This document shows positions 1 through 8,787 of a stretch of 64,000 nt of DNA, piece after piece. Position numbers and translations under genes: made by a program. How positions within the stretch are numbered: the stretch's first letter is position 1; each line of letters starts with the position of its first letter. This DNA is from Ignavibacteria bacterium (GTDB lineage: Bacteria > Bacteroidota > Ignavibacteria > Kapaibacteriales > UBA2268). The notes under the pieces are model-generated. The model worked only from the letters and a program-made list of their open reading frames with translations. It did not search any database and was not told the DNA's origin. Location: contig JAOADV010000004.1 in NCBI GenBank assembly GCA_026417135.1, positions 64,814 through 128,813 on the forward strand, given 5' to 3'.

Positions 1-411
1 AAAGCATCTGGAATCCCGCTTTCCTTTCTGGACTTTATTCGCCTTTTCAAAGGAGAATTACTATTTCCAAGAGATTCTCTTATCTTGAGGAATGAGATTC
101 AGCAAGAGAATAGAAAATTGTTTGCCTATTTTTCCGAATCTTTTGTCGATTTTTTCCTTGTCTCTTCGAACGACGAGATTTTGTTGCAATATCAAAAAAA
201 GAATAGCGAAGGTAAAATTGTTTTAAATCTGATTTATAAGGATTATTTTGAAATCGATTCTGCTATTTTTCCGAAGAAATATTATCTTCAGGTCTCCGAA
301 CGACAAGGGTACGTTGAAATAGAAGTTGAAAATTTGAAGTTTGCGTTCGAACCCACAAAGCCTTTTTCTTTCGAAATCCCTAAATCGGTTGAGGTTTTTG
401 TTTTTGATTAA
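1..411 (+). CDS. C-terminal part of a DUF4292/LolB-like outer-membrane lipoprotein (5' partial)
   Basis: The ORF track starts this at a TTG at 85, but the same frame is open back to base 1, so this is the 3' end of a larger gene cut by the window edge. The visible 136 residues show alternating beta-strand patterns (a run around LSFLDFIRLFKGELLFP, then FPKKYYLQVSERQG and a closing FSFEIPKSVE). These resemble the C-terminal half of the Bacteroidetes DUF4292 family, which has a LolB/LolA-like fold. The family assignment is by remembered pattern only. It lies 43 nt upstream of the LptD gene on the same strand, which suits an envelope-biogenesis role. The N-terminus and any lipobox are outside the window. 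Confidence 0.5.
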   Translation, partial: KASGIPLSFLDFIRLFKGELLFPRDSLILRNEIQQENRKLFAYFSESFVDFFLVSSNDEILLQYQKKNSEGKIVLNLIYKDYFEIDSAIFPKKYYLQVSERQGYVEIEVENLKFAFEPTKPFSFEIPKSVEVFVFD

Positions 412-454
412 ACTATCGTTTAGTTTTAGTGATGATAAATAAATATTTCAGTTA

Positions 455-3100
455 ATGGGTTGCACAATCCGCCATATTTTGGTTATTCTGCTTACGATAT
501 CTTTCGCTACGCCATTTTTGATTTCTCAGCAAGATGCCAAGCCAAAGAAAATACTCCCGAAAGCACAGCAAAGCGATACAATTAATTTACAACAGGACCA
601 AGATTTGTTTCGAAAGGATGACAACGTGCTGACTCCTCAAGAAAAGTTCGACACGGCAACGACCAAAACCGAGATTTCAAGGAAAAATTTGATTGATGAA
701 ATAATTAAGTTTAAAGCAAGCGATTCCGTACGTTTTAACGTCGAGAAGAAACATCTCTTTCTCCGCGGCAAAGCAAATGCCGAATATAAACTTCAAAGAT
801 TGGAAAGCGAAATTATCGAGTTTTACTTGGATAATTCTATATTGAAAGCCGAAGGAATTAGAACTGCAGAAGGTAAACTTGTTGGATTCCCAGCATTTAC
901 AGATGATAAAGAAACATTCTACGGTGAGAGGATATTATATAATTTTCGCACAAAACAAGGGACTATTACACTCGGCGAGACCAAGTTGGGCGAAGGATTT
1001 TATTTCGGGGACAAAATAAAGCGAGTAAGCGAAACAGATTTTTTTGTTCATCAAGGGTGCTACACGACTTGTAATGCGCCCAAACCACATTACTACTTTG
1101 GTTCTCCAAGAATGAAAGTTGTTGCTGGCGAAAGTGTTTATCTCGACCCGTTAATTTTTTATGTAGAGGATATTCCTTTATTTATAGTTCCATTAGGTTT
1201 GTATTTCCCGACTCGAAGTGGTCGGCAATCTGGTTTAATTACCCCTTCTTTCTTTTTTTCGCAAAGGCGTGGCGTAACCATCGAGAACGTAGGGTTTTAT
1301 CTCGCTTTGAGCGATTACTACGATACACGGTTTTCTTTAGACTTTTATAGTAAAGGTGGCTTCCTTCTTAAGAACTTTACCCAATGGAAATATAGGAACG
1401 AGTTATCTGGAAGTTTGGAAGCTTCCTTTGGCCGCGTTCGTTTCAATTTTGACCAGCCTTACCAAAGGACTTGGGGGATTAGTCTTCAACATAGTCATAA
1501 AATCAACCCATTTGAATCATACACCGCCGATTTGAGGTTTTATTCCCAAGATTATTTTCGAAATACCTCGATAGATTTAATTTCGCGGCAGACGCAAGAT
1601 TTGACCTCGAATGCCTCCTATTCTCGAACTTTCGAGAATGGTTCGTCGCTTTCGTTGTCCTATTCTCGCTCGCAGAACATATTAACAACTGAATATACCG
1701 AGACCCCAGCATTTAGCTTTCAAATACCACAAATTAATCCATTAAAATTTATTGACCCCACGAATGAGTTTTTAAGAAATCTTTCGCTGAATTACTCACT
1801 TCGAGCAAACTACTTGAAAAACAAACGAATTATCGATACAACTTTTGTTTATTCACATTCTTCGAAAATAATGCATTCTCCCAGCATCTCATTTCAGTTA
1901 CCCAAGATAAATTACTTTACCTTTACCCCGTTTATTAATTTTTCGTTTAATAATTACTTTCGAAGACTTACGAAAAGTATTAATCCTTCTGATTCTTCGA
2001 TAGTTGAAACATTGGAAAAAGGTTTGTTTACCGAATATAGTTATTCTTTAGGTATTTCTGCATCGACCAAGCTGTATGGCATTGTTGCTCCAAATATGTT
2101 TGGAGTAAAATTTCTGCGCCACACAGTTTCACCAACACTTCAATACTCATTTACACCCGACCTTTCAGACCCGAAGTATAAATTTTACGGCTTTTATAAA
2201 GATTTAAGGACAAACAGGGAAGTAATATATTCTCGGTTCGAGAAAGATGGAGGTGGGATTGCTTCTCGCTCCCGCTCTCAATTAATTTCATACAATGTTC
2301 AAAATATTATTTCAATGAAGTATAATCCAAAAGATACCGGCGAAGATAAAACAATTGATATTCTTAGTTTTAATGTTTCGGGTAACTACAATTTTGTTGC
2401 CGATTCTTTAAATTTTTCAGATATAAATGTTTCTTTATACACTACTACAATTCCAAATGTAAATGTTAATTCTTCTCTTAGTTTTACTTTGTATGACCAG
2501 GACCCATTACTTTCACCCGAAGGGAAACCTCTTGGACAATTTCACAAAGTGAATCGTTTTTTGGTTTCTGCTGGGAAAGGTATGTTACGATTGACAAGAT
2601 TTAACATTAATTTTGGGACACGATTTGGTGGTGGGCAATTACCGTCGGCGCCGCTTTCACAGGACAAGCCACTTGATTCACTTTCTTTAGGAGAGCGTTT
2701 TTCTTTAAGGAGGAATATGGAAGAGCCAGAATCAGACTTATGGGGGGATGAGTCTCCCGGCTATCAACCATTTTCAGCTACTTGGAACCTTGCTTTTGAT
2801 GTGAACTATTCATACAATCACGAGTTATTAAACTTAAAATCACAATCGTTGAACTTAAGTTTTGATGCTTCGTTTAAAATCACACCGACTTGGAACATTA
2901 CTCTATCGACACAGTACGATGCAATAAAAAATGAAATTATTTCGCCAATAGTAAGGATAAACAAAGACCTACATTGTTGGGATTTGACGTTCATTTGGTA
3001 TCCTTACGGTTCCTTTACTGGTTTCTATTTTCGATTTGGGATTAAATCGTCGGTTCTACGCGACTTGAAGATTGAGCGAAGAAGTGTTCCTTTATACTAA
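455..3100 (+). CDS. lptD: LptD-like outer-membrane LPS-assembly protein
   Basis: Predicted outer-membrane beta-barrel that would insert lipopolysaccharide into the outer leaflet, the terminal step of the Lpt pathway. It has 881 residues. A hydrophobic signal segment (about 1-25) is followed by a low-complexity linker and an OstA-like N-terminal region (about 70-200, with DSVRFNVEKKHLFLRG). A conserved block follows at about 195-270 (FFVHQGCYTTCNAP, then PLFIVPLGLYFPTRSGRQSGLITP), and after it a long barrel rich in alternating aromatic strands. This matches the Bacteroidetes 'putative LPS assembly protein LptD' family. The two cysteines near residue 205 are visible, but I cannot say whether they form the disulfide known in E. 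coli LptD. Its stop codon overlaps the stop of the convergent mrp gene. Confidence 0.85.
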   Translation: MGCTIRHILVILLTISFATPFLISQQDAKPKKILPKAQQSDTINLQQDQDLFRKDDNVLTPQEKFDTATTKTEISRKNLIDEIIKFKASDSVRFNVEKKHLFLRGKANAEYKLQRLESEIIEFYLDNSILKAEGIRTAEGKLVGFPAFTDDKETFYGERILYNFRTKQGTITLGETKLGEGFYFGDKIKRVSETDFFVHQGCYTTCNAPKPHYYFGSPRMKVVAGESVYLDPLIFYVEDIPLFIVPLGLYFPTRSGRQSGLITPSFFFSQRRGVTIENVGFYLALSDYYDTRFSLDFYSKGGFLLKNFTQWKYRNELSGSLEASFGRVRFNFDQPYQRTWGISLQHSHKINPFESYTADLRFYSQDYFRNTSIDLISRQTQDLTSNASYSRTFENGSSLSLSYSRSQNILTTEYTETPAFSFQIPQINPLKFIDPTNEFLRNLSLNYSLRANYLKNKRIIDTTFVYSHSSKIMHSPSISFQLPKINYFTFTPFINFSFNNYFRRLTKSINPSDSSIVETLEKGLFTEYSYSLGISASTKLYGIVAPNMFGVKFLRHTVSPTLQYSFTPDLSDPKYKFYGFYKDLRTNREVIYSRFEKDGGGIASRSRSQLISYNVQNIISMKYNPKDTGEDKTIDILSFNVSGNYNFVADSLNFSDINVSLYTTTIPNVNVNSSLSFTLYDQDPLLSPEGKPLGQFHKVNRFLVSAGKGMLRLTRFNINFGTRFGGGQLPSAPLSQDKPLDSLSLGERFSLRRNMEEPESDLWGDESPGYQPFSATWNLAFDVNYSYNHELLNLKSQSLNLSFDASFKITPTWNITLSTQYDAIKNEIISPIVRINKDLHCWDLTFIWYPYGSFTGFYFRFGIKSSVLRDLKIERRSVPLY

Positions 3101-4185
3101 ATTGATATTTTGATACCGGGTATTTGCAAAATCTTATAATTGCGAAGTCGAATTCTTTTGTTTATCTCTTCGACAAGTTTCGAAAAAACTGCCCGCTGAT
3201 TTGTAGCTTTTTCGAGAAGGACAACTGGCATACCAGAGTCGTTCGTTTCGCGTGTGAGAATTTCAAAAGGTACTTCGCCGAGGAAATTAACATTAAGTTC
3301 CTCGCAAACTCGTTTGCCTCCGCCTTCTCCAAAAATAAAATATCTTTTATCTGGGTTGTCTGGCGGAATAAAATAGCTCATATTTTCGATTACTCCGAGA
3401 ATTTCCACGTTAACTTTTCTAAACATTGCAATACTACGGCGGACATCAGCAACAGCTATTTCTTGAGGTGTTGTTACAATTATAGCACCAGTTAGTGGAA
3501 TTTTTTGCGTAAGGGTTAATTGAATATCCCCAGTTCCTGGCGGAAGGTCGAAAATCAAATAATCCAACTCGCCCCATTCAACTTGTTCGAAAAGCAAGGA
3601 GAAGTAACTTGCCAGAAGTGGACCTCGGAGAATTGCAGCTTGGTTTCTTTCGAGAATCATTCCCATAGAAGCAACTTTAATTCCATATTTTTCAATAGGA
3701 TATGCTAAAGTCGAGCCGTCGGGCATCTCAATTACTTCAAAAGTTGTGTCGGTTATACCGAACATTGTGGGTTGGCTTGGACCGTAAACATCACCATCAA
3801 GAATTCCAACTTTTGCACCAGTAAGCGAAAATGCAGCAGCAAGGTTCGAAGCAACCGAAGATTTCCCTACTCCACCTTTCCCAGATGCAACTGCTATGAT
3901 GTTTTTGACCCTATTTAGTACTTTGCGTTTCGAAAGGTCATACATACGCTCCGAAATATTAACTTCGACATTGGTATCGGGATAAAGCCTATGAATTTCG
4001 TTGTTAATTCTTGCTTGTATCTCCTTGAAAACTGAAAAAATTGGCTGGACAAGCTCGATGTAAACTTTTACATTATTATTTTCGATTGTTAGGTCTTTTA
4101 TTGCTTTAAGCTCGGAAAGTGTTTTGTTTAAATCTGGGTCGATAATTTTATTTATGGCATATAGAATTTCATTTTTTTCTAACAT
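3097..4185 (-). CDS. mrp: Mrp/NBP35-family P-loop ATPase (iron-sulfur carrier)
   Basis: ParA/MinD-type P-loop ATPase of the Mrp/ApbC family, thought to carry or transfer Fe-S clusters in the cytoplasm. It has 362 residues. An N-terminal DUF59/MIP18-like domain (about 1-85) is followed by the deviant Walker A GKGGVGKS at 102-109, a switch region with DGDVYGPSQPTMFG, and a Walker B-like YLIFDLPPGTGD. The C-terminal CxxC that usually follows ENMSYF is missing; the sequence reads ENMSYFIPPDNPDKRYFIFG. Bacteroidetes homologues are commonly of this cysteine-less type. A GGAG lies 8 nt upstream of the start. It is convergent with lptD, and the stops overlap by 4 nt. It may be cotranscribed with the upstream lhgO-like gene across a 102-nt gap. 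Confidence 0.88.
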   Translation of the reverse strand: MLEKNEILYAINKIIDPDLNKTLSELKAIKDLTIENNNVKVYIELVQPIFSVFKEIQARINNEIHRLYPDTNVEVNISERMYDLSKRKVLNRVKNIIAVASGKGGVGKSSVASNLAAAFSLTGAKVGILDGDVYGPSQPTMFGITDTTFEVIEMPDGSTLAYPIEKYGIKVASMGMILERNQAAILRGPLLASYFSLLFEQVEWGELDYLIFDLPPGTGDIQLTLTQKIPLTGAIIVTTPQEIAVADVRRSIAMFRKVNVEILGVIENMSYFIPPDNPDKRYFIFGEGGGKRVCEELNVNFLGEVPFEILTRETNDSGMPVVLLEKATNQRAVFSKLVEEINKRIRLRNYKILQIPGIKISI

Positions 4186-4287
4186 TTTGATTGAACTCCA
4201 AAAAAATTAAAGTAACGTGTTAGCAAATATGATATTTTTTTATAAATTTCAAAATGATGTGGATTAAAGCTCTTGCTCTGGGAAAGC

Positions 4288-5412
4288 TTACGAAAAGTCG
4301 CTAAGTTTTTCTCTGACGAGCTTTCCAATTTCTAAGCAGCAAGTCAAGCCTGGGGACTCGATTCCTATTAAATTCACAAAACCCGGTAGCCCTTTGCTAC
4401 TTTCTTCGTTAATTACAAAGTCTGGGTAGTCTTTGTAGGAAATTAATTTTGGGCGTATCCCTGTTTGGTCGGGAGATAAGTCGTCGAGTTCAAGCCAAGG
4501 AAGATATCTTTTCGCAGATTCCCAAAACTTTATATTTAGGTCTTCATCAAACTTATATGATTGTTCTTTACATTCCATCCAAACAAAATCGGGACCAAGT
4601 TTCAAACTACCATCTAAGTCTACGGTTAAATGAATACCCAAATAACTTTCGTCGGCGGGCGGGACGGGGTAGACGAGGTGCCGAACAAGATTGGATTTGC
4701 TAAATTTTACTCGAAAATAGTGGCCCTTAGCCCAATTTAGTCTATATCCGTACTTGTCTATATCGAGCCCAACTAAACTTGCGATTGTGTCGCTTTCTAA
4801 ACCTGCAGAGTTTACGACAAATTTTGTTGTAACTGGGAAAATTTCCCCATCGACTATCCGAACATAAATTTTGTAGTAATCGCCTAAGTTATCAATGCCG
4901 ACGACTTTATGGTAGAAAGCGAAATCGCAACCTAATGCGCTTGCTTTTGAATATAATGATTCCATTAATTTATGACTATCGATAATCCCTGTCGATGGGG
5001 ACCATAATCCAGCTATTGCATAAACATTTGGTTCATTTTTAAGTATTTCTTCTCGAGAAACTTCGTAAATCCCGTCGATACAATTTTCAATTCCGCGTTT
5101 ATATAATTTTTCTAAATATTCAAGTTCATCGTCGCAAGTGGCGATTATGTATTTTCCAATACGTCGATAAGGTATGTTATTCGATTTGCACCAAGAGTAA
5201 AGCGATTTATTACCTTCGACGCAAAGCTTTGCTTTTAAAGTCCACGAAGGGTAATATATTCCAGAATGAATAACTTGACTATTTCTCGAAGATGTTTCTT
5301 GTCCAAAAGATGAATGTTGCTCGATAAGAAGTGTAGAAAATTTCTGACTCAGAAAGTAGGCGCACGAAAGTCCAACTACGCCTCCACCGATAATTACACA
5401 TTCGTAATCCAT
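4288..5412 (-). CDS. lhgO: LhgO-like FAD-dependent oxidoreductase (DAO family)
   Basis: DAO-superfamily flavoprotein of 374 residues, most like L-2-hydroxyglutarate oxidase/dehydrogenase, which oxidises L-2-hydroxyglutarate to 2-oxoglutarate. It opens with the dinucleotide-binding motif IIGGGVVGLSCAYFLS (about 7-22). Next comes the family-typical SSRNSQVIHSGIYYP segment near residues 40-55 and a later YPVPP...LGIHLTVDLDG block that suits LhgO. The substrate is inferred from family resemblance; related 2-hydroxy-acid or amino-acid oxidases are possible. The start lies 1 nt after the stop of the IgGFc-domain gene, so the two are translationally close and probably cotranscribed. No functional link between them is obvious. 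Confidence 0.75.
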   Translation of the reverse strand: MDYECVIIGGGVVGLSCAYFLSQKFSTLLIEQHSSFGQETSSRNSQVIHSGIYYPSWTLKAKLCVEGNKSLYSWCKSNNIPYRRIGKYIIATCDDELEYLEKLYKRGIENCIDGIYEVSREEILKNEPNVYAIAGLWSPSTGIIDSHKLMESLYSKASALGCDFAFYHKVVGIDNLGDYYKIYVRIVDGEIFPVTTKFVVNSAGLESDTIASLVGLDIDKYGYRLNWAKGHYFRVKFSKSNLVRHLVYPVPPADESYLGIHLTVDLDGSLKLGPDFVWMECKEQSYKFDEDLNIKFWESAKRYLPWLELDDLSPDQTGIRPKLISYKDYPDFVINEESSKGLPGFVNLIGIESPGLTCCLEIGKLVREKLSDFS

Positions 5413-5413
5413 C

Positions 5414-7819
5414 TTAGAATTTTAGTTTCAAACCAAAAATCAGAGAGATTCTGTGATAGAACCATTCTCCGTCGTTTATTAAACTTGTTAAAGGAAATTT
5501 GTAGTGAACTTCAGAAAAAATTCCAAGTCGGGGTATGATATTATATGTATAACCTACCCCAAAATTAAAGTTTAGCCTAAATGTATTTAGTGATTTGACG
5601 CTTTTTATAGTTGGGTCCATCAACTTTTTTGAACCATCACTATATGAGTAGTTTTGTGGATTGATGATATACCTCGAAAATCTGACAGATTTTGAAAGTG
5701 CTGCGTTTAGTTCCAAACCGCCAAAACCATAAAGACCAAAGCGAAGATGGTATTCTCCAAGAACCGCAAGACTGGTAAAAATACCTTGCAAGGAAATCGA
5801 ACGACCTTCGTTTAGGAAAATAAACGAGCCGTCCTCCAATCTAATTTTTGATGCAATTGTATCGGGGGATTCTATTTCGCCAGCGTAGTTTTCAAATGAA
5901 ATCCGAGAAGAAATTGAAAAGTTTTCGTCGATAAATTTGTTAAAATATAAGCCGAGATATCCGGCAAAACCCAGAGAGTTTTGAAAGTTTCCTAATGAAA
6001 TTAAATTACCTGTCGAAGAAAAGTTCGAAGAATTTATCCCAAGAGAGCTAATACCAAAGATACCAACTTGATACCCAGGTCTAATTTTACAAGCTTTTGT
6101 CAAACCTTTTTGAATCTGATAAGATGAAACTCCAGTCGATAGGTCGAAAGTGTAACAAACAGTCCATTCCGAAACATTTAATGCAGCATCCGTTGCAACA
6201 AAGGAAAGGCGTGAGGTGAAATTTTTATCTATCGGGCTAATTTTGAATAGGACTTGTGGGGCACCTTCGTCTATTTTTGGCATTTTTACATCAAAGCCAA
6301 AATTTTCGATAATTGAAATTCCTCGAATTCCAGTATCATCTTCTCTGTCGTCCCGTACAATCAAATTGTATCCATCGGCAGTTGGTTTTGCATCTACAAG
6401 AGGCGGTAGTGTATCGGTTGCTGGCTCGTATTCTAAAAAAGATTGACCGCCTATGTTGCCATAAGCATCATAGGCGTCGCGTTCGTATCCAAATCCGTAT
6501 GAATACATTCCGAAAGGTAAGTCGGCTTCGAGATAGTGTGTGCCGAATTCAATTCGTAAATACCCGATTGAATATCTGCTGATTCCAAGTTGTTCGAAAA
6601 GAGAGGAATCGACGGGGACACCGTTCAACCGTAAGCTTTTTATGCCAACGGTAGGAATAATAACATTAACCATATGTCGCCATTGTCCATCGACAGGAGT
6701 TGCAAATCGATAACTTTTAAGAAACTGCTGTGTAGGACTGACTAAAAGCATCATTGGGTCACCGCTTAGGTCGTCTTCGCGATACCCGTGAGAATATTGG
6801 GCTACAAGAATTGGTTTGTTAGCAGTTACTTGAACAGGTCTTCTTGCAACGCTGTCGAAATATTCGCCTGCGTTTAGTTCTTTGACAAACTTTCCATCGA
6901 CAAAAACTCGAGTTTTTGGTTCATTTGCTAAAACACGAAATGTATATTGTTTGCGTGGAACTAACATCCCAATGTAAAAATGTTTGCCCCAAGAATTTAC
7001 AGGAGGCATTTGCTCGACTAAATGGTTGCAAGCAATGATATTTATCGGTACATAGGCACATTGATGACCAGAAAATACTGCAATTTTTTTGTTTGCTTTT
7101 ATTAATGTTCCTGTTAAATCGGTATTTTTTCCCGGAATTAATTTGGACATAACTTGATAAACATCACCACGGTTTAATGTTACGTTGAAAGGAACATTTG
7201 CTTCGTTTAGTGTGGTTGGACTTGTTGGAACTATTGTAACAGTTGTGTTGTCTTCGGTTGCTACTATTGCAAATAAAGGAAGTGATTCAATCGAGACGCT
7301 ATAACACATCGCACGGTACTCTGTACCAATAACTTCGGTTGGAAAAGCAAGAAAAGTATCTGTTGTTTGGAATCTTCTATTAAGTCCATAAACGAAAATA
7401 GGTTTTTCAGAGGTGATATGAACAGCGAGTTTTTCGATAACTTGTGAGCTTTTAATTTGTGCTTGTATAGGAAGACGAATTCTTTCGACTGTTTTAGCGC
7501 GGACAAATAGTTGTGTCCGATAGTTTAATCCCAAAATTTCAATGTTGACACGAGTATTTTCTTCCCCAGTTATAAAAAGTTCAAGTATGAGTTCGCCAGC
7601 GGAAACTTTATTCTTTGGGTCGTCGGTAAAGTTCGTCATAAAACAAAGCCAGAACTCGGTTCCCATTGGGATTTTAATTTTATGGTGAGTCGGTAAAGGG
7701 GTTGGTTCGATTGATTGGTTATAGTTTATAGTATCGTTTTGCTGTGGTAACTGAGAAAAGGATGAAAAAGAAATTAAGAAAAAGAATAAAAATACTAAAT
7801 GAAAATTTCTTACTTTCAT
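5414..7819 (-). CDS. IgGFc-binding-domain protein with C-terminal outer-membrane barrel-like region
   Basis: Large exported protein of 801 residues. A signal peptide (about 1-22, ending SSFSQ) precedes a region from about 50 to 450 with the hallmarks of the IgGFc_binding family. These include the opening GTEFWLCFMTNF, repeated DNTTVTIVP-type strands, the turn VFSGHQCAYVP and a later HYLEADLPFGMYSYGFG. Residues of about 480-580 look Ig-like. The last 200 residues consist of amphipathic strands ending in HRISLIFGLKLKF, typical of an outer-membrane beta-barrel with a C-terminal aromatic. It would sit at the cell surface, and adhesion is an inference from domain type only. It is sandwiched between the T9SS-like gene (1-nt gap) and the lhgO-like gene (1-nt gap). 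Confidence 0.7.
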   Translation of the reverse strand: MKVRNFHLVFLFFFLISFSSFSQLPQQNDTINYNQSIEPTPLPTHHKIKIPMGTEFWLCFMTNFTDDPKNKVSAGELILELFITGEENTRVNIEILGLNYRTQLFVRAKTVERIRLPIQAQIKSSQVIEKLAVHITSEKPIFVYGLNRRFQTTDTFLAFPTEVIGTEYRAMCYSVSIESLPLFAIVATEDNTTVTIVPTSPTTLNEANVPFNVTLNRGDVYQVMSKLIPGKNTDLTGTLIKANKKIAVFSGHQCAYVPINIIACNHLVEQMPPVNSWGKHFYIGMLVPRKQYTFRVLANEPKTRVFVDGKFVKELNAGEYFDSVARRPVQVTANKPILVAQYSHGYREDDLSGDPMMLLVSPTQQFLKSYRFATPVDGQWRHMVNVIIPTVGIKSLRLNGVPVDSSLFEQLGISRYSIGYLRIEFGTHYLEADLPFGMYSYGFGYERDAYDAYGNIGGQSFLEYEPATDTLPPLVDAKPTADGYNLIVRDDREDDTGIRGISIIENFGFDVKMPKIDEGAPQVLFKISPIDKNFTSRLSFVATDAALNVSEWTVCYTFDLSTGVSSYQIQKGLTKACKIRPGYQVGIFGISSLGINSSNFSSTGNLISLGNFQNSLGFAGYLGLYFNKFIDENFSISSRISFENYAGEIESPDTIASKIRLEDGSFIFLNEGRSISLQGIFTSLAVLGEYHLRFGLYGFGGLELNAALSKSVRFSRYIINPQNYSYSDGSKKLMDPTIKSVKSLNTFRLNFNFGVGYTYNIIPRLGIFSEVHYKFPLTSLINDGEWFYHRISLIFGLKLKF

Positions 7820-7820
7820 T

Positions 7821-8624
7821 TTATTTCACTACGAGAAATTTGGAATTGAATGTACCGATTGAATAAGCTTTTAGGCGGAGAAAATAAAGACCAGTTGCTA
7901 TTTCTATTGGTAGATAAAGTTCGAGCGAATAATCGCCTGCTTCGAACTTTTGGTTTAATGGTAGAATTTCGCTTCTATTTTTTGCTAAGAATTTATCGGG
8001 ATTACTTTGCGAAGAAAAAATAAATTCACCATTTTCGTTGAAAACTTCGAAACTTAAAAAGCTAGCTTTTTCGATTCCGAAATTGAAATTAACAATTTTA
8101 TCTGCTGGTAACGGAATCCCATTCGATATATAACTTTTTTGAATCGGTATTACTGTTGGTCCGCGTATAGTCAGTTTTCCCCCCGAAACTTCAAACTTGT
8201 GGAGTGTATCCGAAACTGAAAGCGAAATTAATTTTAATGAATCGACAGAATCCTTATGTGCTAACCCTTCGACGATTAGTTTGAAAAATAGGTTGGATTG
8301 GACTTTAATTTTGAAGCTTGTAATTACCAGTTCTGCATTGTATAGATTATTCAGTCGAACTTCGAAAGATGGGGAATTTTCCTCGATAATACTGGTTTCG
8401 CCTCCGAGAACTCCTTTTATATCAAGCAAATATGCATTAAATTGAAATACCAGTTGAATTTTGTTGGCTTTCGTTAGATTTAAAGAACCATAGATAGGTA
8501 TTGTATCATTTCGTGCTCGGTTAATAATTGTGTCCGGAATAGATACGTAAACAATGCTCCGTATCGGAACAAGGGGAAAAATTAACAGAGCAAAAGCGAC
8601 AAATATTTTTTTAATTTTATTCAT
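7821..8624 (-). CDS. Secreted protein with T9SS-type C-terminal sorting-like domain
   Basis: The ORF track starts at 8657, but the internal ATG at 8624 gives a cleaner signal peptide (MNKIKKIFVAFALLIFPLV), so I start there (267 residues). The body is beta-rich and of unknown family. The last ~80 residues (FNFGIEKASFLSFEVFNENGE, then ATGLYFLRLKAYSIGTFNSKFLVVK-like ending) resemble a type IX secretion system type A sorting domain, with the usual GLYFLRL strand and a final KFLVVK. If so, it is exported by T9SS and surface-attached. It is first gene of the minus-strand operon with the IgGFc-domain protein, so the two may form or decorate one surface structure (inference). Confidence 0.6.
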   Translation of the reverse strand: MNKIKKIFVAFALLIFPLVPIRSIVYVSIPDTIINRARNDTIPIYGSLNLTKANKIQLVFQFNAYLLDIKGVLGGETSIIEENSPSFEVRLNNLYNAELVITSFKIKVQSNLFFKLIVEGLAHKDSVDSLKLISLSVSDTLHKFEVSGGKLTIRGPTVIPIQKSYISNGIPLPADKIVNFNFGIEKASFLSFEVFNENGEFIFSSQSNPDKFLAKNRSEILPLNQKFEAGDYSLELYLPIEIATGLYFLRLKAYSIGTFNSKFLVVK

Positions 8625-8758
8625 AGTTTTAAAGACAAATTTATGGATTTTAATCAAGAAATTAATAATATTGGTCTTTTGTTTTAAATTGTAGCGAGCT
8701 TTGGTTGAAGTGAGTCTTAGAATTTTTTGGAAATTAGGATAAGTTTTAAAATTATTGT

Positions 8759-8766
8759 TAAATTTG
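8759..8766 (+). promoter_or_regulatory. TAnnTTTG -7-type promoter box upstream of the OmpA/PD40 gene
   Basis: TAAATTTG matches the Bacteroidetes -7 consensus TAnnTTTG, 21 nt before the ATG at 8788. I see no convincing -33 TTTG at the expected spacing, so this is only a candidate. Confidence 0.35.
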
Positions 8767-8787
8767 TAAAGTGATTTTATTTTTTAT

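Noticed and set aside
3124-3708. ORFs of 123 and 62 residues on the plus strand inside mrp
   Set aside because: Antisense shadows of a clearly coding Mrp gene; same applies to the many other short ORFs overlapping larger genes (for example within gyrB, polA, katG and nuoM).
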